16,254 nucleotides of DNA from CAYJWS01 sp964373925 (GTDB lineage Bacteria; Patescibacteriota; Patescibacteriia; Buchananbacterales; GWA2-38-13), in contig CAYJWS010000023.1 in the NCBI GenBank assembly GCA_964373925.1, positions 1-16,254 on the forward strand, in the 5' to 3' direction. The translations under genes were made by a program, and so were the position numbers. The notes under the pieces were generated by a model. It made no database searches, was not told the origin of the DNA, and was given only the letters and a program-made list of their open reading frames with translations. Positions within the stretch are counted from its first letter, which is position 1. Every line of letters begins with the position of its first letter. Shown piece after piece: positions 11,845 through 16,254 of this stretch.

Positions 11845-13174
11845 AAAAGAAAAACAATTTATAAAACGCGTATCCGCTCTTCGGCTTACTCAAAAAGAAA
11901 AGGCTTACATTCGTAATGAGATATTTTCGTATATGCAGGAAAACCCCGTGAGAGCGGAGAATGCTTCTGTGCGCGGTTTTGGCAATCCAAAGAGAAATTT
12001 TCTATGGAAATTTTTTGGCACTGTGTATAGGCCGGCGTTTGCTGGCGCTATAATGATTTGCATTTTGGTCTTTGGAGTGAGCTTTTCGTATGCTGCCGAA
12101 AATGCCTTGCCGGGAGACGCCCTCTATCCCGTTAAAATTTATATTAACGAAAATATCCGCACAGCCCTTGCCGTAACTGCACAAGCACAGGCAGGTTGGG
12201 GGATTCGGCAGGCGGAACGGCGACTAGAAGAGGCGGAGAAGCTTGCCTCTGAAGGACGGCTTAGCGCGCAGGCGAGCGCGGAAATTTCTACAAGCTTTCA
12301 GGCGCACACTGCGCAGATTCATAAAAATATAGAACAATTTAAGAGCAAGGGACAAATAAACGATGCGGCGGAAATAAGCTCAAATCTGGAGGCATCGCTT
12401 TTTGCCCATAAAAAAATTCTATCTGAATTAAACAAAGAAGAAAATAAAAAAGATAAAAAAAACAATGAAAATGAAGATGAAAAAAAAGAAACTAAAGACA
12501 TCCTTCAAGATATAGGCATGCAAGCGGAAGAGACGCATGAAATTCGAAAGAAAGCAGAGGAGAAAATAAATGCGCAGATAAAAAATAATTCTAAGATTTC
12601 TGCGCAAAACAGACGACGGGCTGCGCACAATAAAATTCAAGAAGTTAGGAATTTTCTTTCAAAATGGAAAAATAAGCTCGGCGCAAAAGTCGTCCTTGAT
12701 GCCGAAATAAAACTTCAGGAAGGAGAGAGGGCAATAGCAGAGGGCGACGCGAAAGTCCAAGCGGGAAGATCGGGAGAAGCCTTTGCTTTGTACCAGAAGG
12801 CGCACCGTATAGCCCAAGAGGCGAAACTTTTGCTGGAGGCGCGAAGAAGCCTTAATATTGACATTCGGGTTAATGAGGAAGAAGATCGGGGCGAAGAGGT
12901 CGTAGATGATCATGATGCGAAACAGGAAGATACGATATTGCAAGAAAATGACAAGCAGAATAGTCAAAAAGAAAAAGATAAAAAAAATGAGAACGACAAG
13001 GAAAACAACACTGAAGATGTTAAAAAGATAGAAGGCAATGTAAACGCCTCACTTAAAACACAGAAAGAAATGCGAGAAAAGCTTCAAGAAGAAGCGCGCA
13101 AGCGCCTTGAAGACATGAAGAAAAATGTAAATAAAGTAGGAGTGGGGCTGGAGGTTGAGCAAAAAAGCGAATAA
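11837..13174 (+). CDS. DUF5667-like membrane protein, possible anti-sigma or envelope partner
   Basis: 445 aa. The start is ATG 11837, overlapping the sigma stop; an earlier in-frame ATG is inside the sigma gene and is not used. Residues 1-65 are a basic cytoplasmic part, and about 66-86 form one transmembrane helix (AFAGAIMICILVFGVSFSYA). Then comes the PGD-LYPVK motif at 92-100, the hallmark of DUF5667. Beyond it is a long helical, charge-rich region with alternating Lys/Glu blocks (240-270 and 365-430), likely coiled coil and exposed outside. A second repeat-like part (LDAEIKLQEGERAIAEGDAK) resembles the first. By position it may hold the sigma factor at the membrane, but no zinc-type anti-sigma motif is visible, so this is an inference. 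Confidence 0.85.
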   Translation: MFRKEKQFIKRVSALRLTQKEKAYIRNEIFSYMQENPVRAENASVRGFGNPKRNFLWKFFGTVYRPAFAGAIMICILVFGVSFSYAAENALPGDALYPVKIYINENIRTALAVTAQAQAGWGIRQAERRLEEAEKLASEGRLSAQASAEISTSFQAHTAQIHKNIEQFKSKGQINDAAEISSNLEASLFAHKKILSELNKEENKKDKKNNENEDEKKETKDILQDIGMQAEETHEIRKKAEEKINAQIKNNSKISAQNRRRAAHNKIQEVRNFLSKWKNKLGAKVVLDAEIKLQEGERAIAEGDAKVQAGRSGEAFALYQKAHRIAQEAKLLLEARRSLNIDIRVNEEEDRGEEVVDDHDAKQEDTILQENDKQNSQKEKDKKNENDKENNTEDVKKIEGNVNASLKTQKEMREKLQEEARKRLEDMKKNVNKVGVGLEVEQKSE

Positions 13175-13176
13175 AA

Positions 13177-13218
13177 ATAAAAAACAACTCTGTGCGTAGA
13201 GCAAGGGTTGTTTTTTAA
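13177..13218 (+). terminator. Terminator of the sigma/DUF5667-like operon
   Basis: AAAAAACAAC pairs with GTTGTTTTTT, with a CTCTG/GCAAGG upper part that pairs imperfectly. It starts a few bases after the stop. Confidence 0.75.
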
Positions 13219-13258
13219 TCTGTTTTGGGGTTTAATTCCTCGCGGCTTGCCGCGAAAC

Positions 13259-13355
13259 GTCATTCCCCTGAAAAGGGGAATCTATATATATATGCTTTTC
13301 ATTGAGGTGATTGTACTTGTTTCTAGATTCCCCCGATAACTATCGGGGGAATGAC
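13259..13355. repeat. MITE-like inverted repeat element (GTCATTCCCC type)
   Basis: GTCATTCCCCTGAAAAGGGG with GAATCTA at left is answered by TAGATTCCCCCG and CGGGGGAATGAC at right; the outer 11-bp ends are near-perfect inverted repeats. The right arm holds CCCCCGATAACTATCGGGGG. About 97 bp, without ORF. Confidence 0.7.
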
Positions 13356-13413
13356 AGTGATCTGATACCTCGTCAACTTGTTGCGGGGTAGTTTATTTAG
13401 TTCGCACTATTAG

Positions 13414-13629
13414 CTACTCGTGGTATTCGCGTACCATACCTAAGCATCTAGGCCATTCAATATTACCTTGACGGTTTTGATGGCGCTCACCGAAACTTAA
13501 TCCATAGCATCGAGCTATATTATATTCAGAAAAAACTCCGATCCTTATATCGGAACTAATATACACATATATTCCCATGATAGTTATTATAATAAATACC
13601 AAAATAGCAAAGAATCTTTTATTGTTCAT
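13414..13629 (-). CDS. 71-aa small exported or membrane-anchored protein (hypothetical)
   Basis: Starts MNNKRFFAILVFIIITIMGIYVYIS: a positively charged N-terminus followed by a hydrophobic stretch of about 18 residues (6-24), a signal anchor or signal peptide. The rest (SDIRIGVFSEYNIARCYGLSFGERHQNRQGN...) has two cysteines (41 and 62). It looks like a coding frame by its amino acid balance, but I know no family and see no Shine-Dalgarno site. A longer frame running upstream into the tRNA is not credible. Confidence 0.5.
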   Translation of the reverse strand: MNNKRFFAILVFIIITIMGIYVYISSDIRIGVFSEYNIARCYGLSFGERHQNRQGNIEWPRCLGMVREYHE

Positions 13630-13706
13630 GACAATCAAGTTGATAGTAATTAGTAATTTTATTTTGGATATTTTGTAAGTTATATAATAATTTCCCCGCC
13701 GCTTTT

Positions 13707-13878
13707 TGGACCGTGCCCCGCCTCTGGACAGGGCGACCATCTTATCTTTCATTCTTTGGACCCGACCGGATTCGAACCGGTGACCTTCGCATTGCAAATG
13801 CGACGTTCTAGCCAACTGAACTACGGGCCCAAAAGGTGAAAGACAAATGTGGCGCTCTACCAACTAAGCTAACGGCCC
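13707..13878 (-). pseudogene. tRNA-Thr-like gene split by a tRNA-Ala gene, T-arm replaced by a palindrome
   Basis: On the minus strand, 13878-13843 gives a normal 5' half: acceptor GGGCCGT, TA, D-arm GCTTAGTTGGTAGAGC, and anticodon stem start CCACA with loop start TTTGT (anticodon TGT, threonine). It stops there, the tRNA-Ala unit follows, and the 3' half resumes at about 13742. At 13715-13734 a GCCCTG/CGGGGC palindrome stands where the T-arm should be. The acceptor is closed by ACGGTCC (13708-13714), complementary to GGGCCGT at all seven positions with a G-U pair, then A. The anticodon stem keeps 3 of 5 pairs. CCCCGCC/GGCGGGG and T/A runs continue the stem outside the gene (13693-13706 with 13879-13893). 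Confidence 0.72.
13757..13830 (-). tRNA. tRNA-Ala(UGC)
   Basis: 74 nt on the minus strand with all arms: acceptor GGGCCCG/CGGGTCC with the alanine identity pair G3-U70, D-arm GTTCAGTTGGCTAGAAC, anticodon arm TCGCA-TTTGCAA-TGCGA (anticodon TGC), and T-arm CCGGTTCGAATCCGG. Discriminator A; CCA is not encoded. Flanks CTTTCA and TGAAAG are complementary, so it is bounded by a short inverted repeat. It sits in the anticodon loop of the outer tRNA-Thr-like gene. Confidence 0.95.
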
Positions 13879-13884
13879 AAAAAA

Positions 13885-13944
13885 GGGCGGGGTTTTGCAC
13901 TGCCAGCCCAAGGCTGGTCCGCCTCGGGCGGAAACTACGGGCCC
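13885..13944 (-). pseudogene. tRNA-Ala-like 5' fragment followed by two palindromes
   Basis: On the minus strand the first 12 nt (GGGCCCGTAGTT, 13944-13933) are the same as the start of tRNA-Ala. Then come palindromes TCCGCCCGAGGCGGA and CCAGCCTTGGGCTGG and the string CAGTGCAAAACC, recalling an anticodon loop with TGC. No 3' half is found beyond the inner tRNA copies, so this third level is incomplete. Confidence 0.5.
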
Positions 13945-13969
13945 TTAAAATAAAAATATTTAACTCGTG

Positions 13970-14230
13970 TCATTGTTTGCCAAGTCCGGGAAAAAGGAAT
14001 TTTACAATGCTTAATAGCAACGGTCCTAAAAGGCCTGTCATGAGCATGAAGCCAATTACGGAAAATCCAATGCCAATAAGCTTATACATAAGCCTCGATC
14101 CTCCTTCTGTTCCAAGATGCTCTTCCGCCCAGGCAATGGGGCCAACTGCTTCATGGATTTGGTTTGAATAGATCGTGATAAGACCTCCCAAGACAACAAG
14201 CATGAGGCCCACGAGAATTCTAAAAATCAT
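13970..14230 (-). CDS. 86-aa two-helix membrane protein (hypothetical)
   Basis: Begins MIFRILVGLMLVVLGGLITIYSNQI (helix 1, about 3-22). A short loop (HEAVGPIAWAEEHLGTEGGSRLMYKL) leads to helix 2 at about 51-77 (IGIGFSVIGFMLMTGLLGPLLLSIV), and the C-terminus is KFLFPGLGKQ. The pattern helix, amphipathic loop with WAEEHLG, helix is what I recall from small CPR membrane proteins, but no function is known. The start is the first ATG. It is in the same direction as the tRNAs around it. Confidence 0.7.
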   Translation of the reverse strand: MIFRILVGLMLVVLGGLITIYSNQIHEAVGPIAWAEEHLGTEGGSRLMYKLIGIGFSVIGFMLMTGLLGPLLLSIVKFLFPGLGKQ

Positions 14231-14347
14231 ATTTGTTTTTATATTAGATTTTCCCGAATGCCTTCGGGAAAAAGATTTTAAAATTTTGGATTACAGCTTA
14301 GTGAGAAAAGCGCGATGTAACTTTAATCATTAACCTGTAATCTGTTC

Positions 14348-14424
14348 TGGTGGACGATGTAGGGGTCGAACCTACGACCTCTTCGGTGTAAGCGAAGCGC
14401 TCTAACCAACTGAGCTAATCGTCC
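14348..14424 (-). tRNA. tRNA-Val(UAC)
   Basis: Acceptor GGACGAT/ATCGTCC, D-arm GCTCAGTTGGTTAGAGC, anticodon arm CTTCG-CTTACAC-CGAAG (anticodon TAC), T-arm GTAGGTTCGACCCCTAC, discriminator A and an encoded CCA (14348-14350). Confidence 0.95.
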
Positions 14425-14435
14425 CAGGCCATGGC

Positions 14436-14608
14436 CGGGCGGGAAACCTACGATATCCCCGAAAGCATTCGGGGCGCTCTAACTTCACCCTCACACCTTT
14501 GGTGGGCGCGCCTGGAATTGAACCGGGAACCTCTTCGACGTCAACGAAGCGCTCTAACCAATTGAGCTACGCGCCCAAAGGTGGGAGGGCAAGCTGAGCT
14601 AACCGCCC
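14436..14608 (-). pseudogene. tRNA split in the D-loop by tRNA-Val(GAC), anticodon arm replaced by a palindrome
   Basis: Minus strand: acceptor GGGCGG (14608-14603) and TTAGCTCAG start the molecule. After the tRNA-Val unit it resumes with TTAGAGC, completing a normal D-stem (GCTC/GAGC). CCCCGAATGCTTTCGGGG stands in place of the anticodon arm, then ATATCGTAGGTTT (a shortened T-arm) and CCGCCC (14437-14442), complementary to GGGCGG. No anticodon remains, so it cannot work as a tRNA. D-arm and T-side wording are closest to the neighbouring tRNA-Val(UAC). Confidence 0.68.
14500..14576 (-). tRNA. tRNA-Val(GAC)
   Basis: Acceptor GGGCGCG/CGCGCCC, D-arm GCTCAATTGGTTAGAGC, anticodon arm CTTCG-TTGACGT-CGAAG (anticodon GAC), T-arm CCCGGTTCAATTCCAGG with one mismatch, discriminator A and encoded CCA. 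Position 37 is G where A is usual. It is flanked by about 15 nearly complementary bases on each side (CTTGCCCTCCCACCTTT with AAGGTGTGAGGGTGAAG), a precursor-like stem, and lies in the D-loop of the outer tRNA. Confidence 0.93.
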
Positions 14609-14612
14609 AAAA

Positions 14613-14696
14613 TGCCCAGGGAGAGATTTGAACTCTCAAGGTCTTGCGACCGCTACCACCTCAAGGTAGTGCGTCTGCCAGTTTCGCCACCTGGGC
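14613..14696 (-). tRNA. tRNA-Leu(GAG)
   Basis: 84 nt, class II: acceptor GCCCAGG/CCTGGGC, D-arm region GCGAAACTGGCAGACGC, anticodon arm CTACC-TTGAGGT-GGTAG (anticodon GAG), long variable arm CGGTCGCAAGACC, T-arm GAGAGTTCAAATCTCTC, discriminator A. CCA not encoded. Confidence 0.95.
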
Positions 14697-14708
14697 ATAT
14701 CCTAAAAC

Positions 14709-14755
14709 TCGAAACGTGAAACTTGTAACTTTGAGCTTTAAGTTTCACGTTTTAA
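14709..14755 (-). terminator. Hairpin between rplS and the tRNA genes
   Basis: GAAACGTGAAACT at 14711-14723 pairs with AGTTTCACGTTTT at 14741-14753. The T-run is weak, so it may be a processing hairpin as well as a terminator for rplS. Confidence 0.5.
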
Positions 14756-14764
14756 GTTTCAAGG

Positions 14765-15148
14765 TTATATTTTTACTTCCTTTAATTTTTTCTTGTAGTC
14801 GCGAAGGTAGTAGAGCTTTGCCCTTCGGACGCGAGCCTGCTTTATCGGGACGATTCGGACGACATTGGGAGAAGCAAGAGGAAATATTTTTTCAATACCT
14901 ACTCCGTCGGAGATTTTTCTCACCGTAATGGTTGGAGTGGGGTTTTTGCCCTTATTGTAGGAAATAATAATTCCTTCGTACATTTGAAGGCGCTCTTTTT
15001 CTTTCCCCTTTGACTCCTCTTTGATTTTTTGATACACGCGCACCGTCATTCCGCTTTTAAGCTCTGGAATTGGCTCTTTTGCCATTGATTTTTTTTCGCC
15101 CTTGCCCTCTTTTTTTCGTTCATGCTCCTCTTTTGATTCATCTGCCAT
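14765..15148 (-). CDS. rplS: 50S ribosomal protein L19
   Basis: 127 aa from ATG 15148. The L19 core starts at about residue 30: LKSGMTVRVYQKIKEE, ERLQMYEGIIISYNKGKNPTPTITVRKISDGVGIEKIFPLASPNVVRIVPIKQARVRRAKLYYLRDYKKKLKEVK. L19 lies at the 30S-50S interface. It carries an extra charged N-terminal tail of about 28 residues (EESKEEHERKKEGKGEKK-like). ATG at 15085 would give 106 aa without the tail; neither start has a Shine-Dalgarno site, so the choice is open. L19 is usually about 115 aa. Confidence 0.95.
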   Translation of the reverse strand: MADESKEEHERKKEGKGEKKSMAKEPIPELKSGMTVRVYQKIKEESKGKEKERLQMYEGIIISYNKGKNPTPTITVRKISDGVGIEKIFPLASPNVVRIVPIKQARVRRAKLYYLRDYKKKLKEVKI

Positions 15149-15170
15149 AGTTTATAAAATTATTTTTTAT

Positions 15171-15222
15171 CCCCCTCTCCACCATCTCCTCTCCCCCAAG
15201 GGGAGAGGATGGGTGAGGGATG
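15171..15222. repeat. CTCTCC/GGAGAG palindrome between rplS and gmk
   Basis: CTCCTCTCCCCC at 15186-15197 pairs with GGGGAGAGGAT at 15200-15210, with further CCCCCTCTCC and GGGTGAGGG on the sides. Same style as 6942-6975 and 8398-8570. Confidence 0.65.
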
Positions 15223-15264
15223 GTTATTAATATTTTTAAAGTATAATGTAAAATTAAAATAAAG

Positions 15265-15837
15265 TCAAGCGATTATATGCGCATGGATAATATTTGAAAT
15301 TTTTTTAATAGTCTCTTTAAGTTTTCCATCGGGATTTGGCACGATATGGTCGTATATATGTTTTTTTGTAAGCCAATGTTGAGTGAATTTTTTTCTTTTT
15401 TTGATATCTTCCAGCGTATCGCGGCCACGTGCAATAAGGCGTTTTTCCAGCTCCTGATATGATGGCGGAGCGATGAAGATAGAAATAGACTCCGGAAATA
15501 ATTTTTTTATGGTTACGACTCCCTGCCAGTCCACTTTCCAGATAATTGGCTTGTTTTTTTTGAGCAGTCGCGCGATTTCACTTTTAGTACAGCCTCGAAA
15601 ATTGCCGTACACACACGCCCATTCAATAAGTTGTTCATTTTTTATAAGTTTTTTAAAACGATTTTCATTGACAAAATAATACGGCTTGCCCATTTTTTCT
15701 CCTTTGCGTTTGGGACGGGTGACAGTTGTAATAACCCTATTGAAACGCATATGTTTTTTAAGGCCTTCAATAACAGAATCTTCGCCGCCGCCGGAAGGGG
15801 AGGATATAAGAAATATTTTTGGAATTTTTTTATTCAT
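15265..15837 (-). CDS. gmk: Guanylate kinase, with altered P-loop
   Basis: 190 aa. Gmk order is kept: P-loop region ISSPSGGGEDS at 11-21, ITTVTRPKRKGE at 36-47, YYFVNENRF at 53-61, GNFRGCTKSEI at 78-88 (GMP-binding), WKVDWQGV at 100-107, IAPPSYQELEKRLIARGRDT at 122-141, and YDHIVPNPDGKLKE at 162-175. It makes GDP from GMP. The P-loop lysine, GAGKGT in normal Gmk, is Glu19 here (SGGGEDS), which should harm ATP binding. A second Gmk-like gene at 3442 has an intact lysine. Next to rplS, as in other CPR genomes. Start at 15837 is the first ATG and gives the full N-terminal strand. Confidence 0.88.
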   Translation of the reverse strand: MNKKIPKIFLISSPSGGGEDSVIEGLKKHMRFNRVITTVTRPKRKGEKMGKPYYFVNENRFKKLIKNEQLIEWACVYGNFRGCTKSEIARLLKKNKPIIWKVDWQGVVTIKKLFPESISIFIAPPSYQELEKRLIARGRDTLEDIKKRKKFTQHWLTKKHIYDHIVPNPDGKLKETIKKISNIIHAHIIA

Positions 15838-15910
15838 ATTGATAAAAAGTGAGAAAATATAAGCTAACTATATCATTTATATGAGAGTTTTTAAAGGAGA
15901 TGAATATGTA

Positions 15911-16050
15911 TTTTTGAATTACGAAACACCTTCCCTTCTGTCACCCTCGCGAAAGCGGGGGTCCATAATCTTAATAAATTGACTAGGTTTCCACGGAAGC
16001 GTTCGGGGGGATGACAAGATGACAATTCTAGAGAGTTTTGTAATTTAAGG
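15911..16050. repeat. MITE-like element, copy 3
   Basis: Ends TTTTTGAATTACGAAAC (left) and GTTTTGTAATTTAAGG (right), an imperfect inverted repeat. Inside it shares with copy 1 the order CTGTCACCC, CGCGAAAGCGGGGG, TCCATAATCTTAA, TTGACTAGG, a GGAAGCGTTCGGGGGGATGAC half and GACAATTCTAGAGAG. Same orientation as copy 1. Confidence 0.75.
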
Positions 16051-16096
16051 TAATAAAAAAATTTTTATTCAAAATATAGAAAAATTTGAAAAAATA

Positions 16097-16125
16097 TTGA
16101 CAAGTTATGGTGTTTATGCTATTTT
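16097..16125 (+). promoter_or_regulatory. Promoter of the last gene
   Basis: TTGACA at 16097-16102, 17-bp spacer, TATTTT at 16120-16125. A leader of about 60 nt follows, with a TAAACATC/GATGTTTA hairpin at 16133-16157. Confidence 0.7.
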
Positions 16126-16195
16126 TATATATTAAACATCGGAACGTCTGATGTTTATTGAACTGTTCTTTTTACCCTTTTTAAGGAGATGTGCG

Positions 16196-16254
16196 ATGAG
16201 TAATTCGCATGTTACTGGTTGGGCCTCGGATGCACCGACGCCTGCCCAGATCAA
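16196..16254 (+). CDS. Start of a protein-coding gene, cut by the window end
   Basis: Only the first 19 residues are here (MSNSHVTGWASDAPTPAQI). Shine-Dalgarno AAGGAG lies 6-7 nt before the ATG, and the promoter above fits. The TPAQI ending of this opening recalls the N-termini of the multi-copy small proteins of CPR genomes, such as the family of the 9032 product, but 19 residues are too few to assign it. Confidence 0.65.
   Translation, partial: MSNSHVTGWASDAPTPAQI

Noticed and set aside
13414..13863. 149-aa minus-strand frame that runs from the tRNA region
   Set aside because: The upstream part translates tRNA-Ala; only the 71 aa from ATG 13629 look like a protein.
13707..13878. A working split or permuted tRNA (tRNA-Thr with an intron)
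   Set aside because: The T-arm is replaced by a GC-rich palindrome without TTCGA, and two of five anticodon-stem pairs are lost.

Overview
The window looks like a chromosome segment from a Candidate Phyla Radiation (Patescibacteria, probably Parcubacteria-like) bacterium. The signs are group I introns in the 23S rRNA gene, compact genes, a sigma factor followed by a DUF5667-like membrane protein, a ribbon-helix-helix/nucleotidyltransferase fusion, a short aromatic-rich protein ending with a VFFWGTIYR-type motif, and intergenic regions packed with short GC-rich palindromes. The lineage is an inference from these traits; no marker gene was searched.

Layout. Positions 1-1478 hold the 3' part of a 23S rRNA gene with three group I introns. 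They sit after E. coli-equivalent U2500, U2596 and U2656 (the last is inside the sarcin-ricin loop). Positions 1511-2164 hold a strange 5S locus: an intact 5S gene with its own precursor stem lies inside a second 5S gene, whose two halves are cut up by palindromes and which has its own outer precursor stem. The locus includes a tandem 138-bp unit and a 100-N assembly gap. A terminator and a 36-aa membrane mini-ORF follow. Positions 2547-4755 encode an RHH-nucleotidyltransferase fusion, a guanylate-kinase-like protein and a Nudix hydrolase. Positions 5179-6740 encode a TrmB-type regulator and a GlmU-like uridylyltransferase domain. Positions 7006-8340 encode an EndoQ-family endonuclease with two palindromes inside its reading frame. 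Then come a C-ending-codon hypothetical protein (9032-9616), a small ABC-type ATPase (10184-10795), a 22-aa Lys/Arg peptide on the minus strand (10886-10954), and the sigma factor/DUF5667-like pair (11314-13174). The minus-strand block 13414-15837 carries a small exported or membrane peptide, tRNA-Ala, an 86-aa membrane protein, two tRNA-Val, tRNA-Leu, ribosomal protein L19 and guanylate kinase. The window ends in the start of another gene with a strong promoter and Shine-Dalgarno site.

Main unusual result. The same nested layout appears three times: 5S inside 5S, tRNA-Ala(UGC) inside a tRNA-Thr-like gene, and tRNA-Val(GAC) inside the D-loop of another tRNA. In each case the inner gene is intact and bounded by its own inverted-repeat stem. 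The outer gene has both ends present and complementary but is broken by palindromes. Together with the palindromes in the EndoQ reading frame, this suggests that palindromic hairpin units, including whole RNA genes with precursor stems, insert into or replace loops of existing structured genes. A larger MITE-like element with TTGAATTACGAAAC-type ends occurs three times, and one of its ends supplies the Nudix stop codon.

How the genes work together. The fusion protein, GlmU-like enzyme and TrmB-type regulator suggest regulated nucleotide-sugar supply for cell-surface glycans. EndoQ is a DNA repair enzyme. The sigma factor and DUF5667-like protein form an overlapping operon of envelope-signalling type. 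The tRNA/L19/Gmk block is housekeeping. Several accessory genes (9032, 10184, 16196 and the 22-aa gene) carry clear Shine-Dalgarno sites, unlike most of their neighbours.
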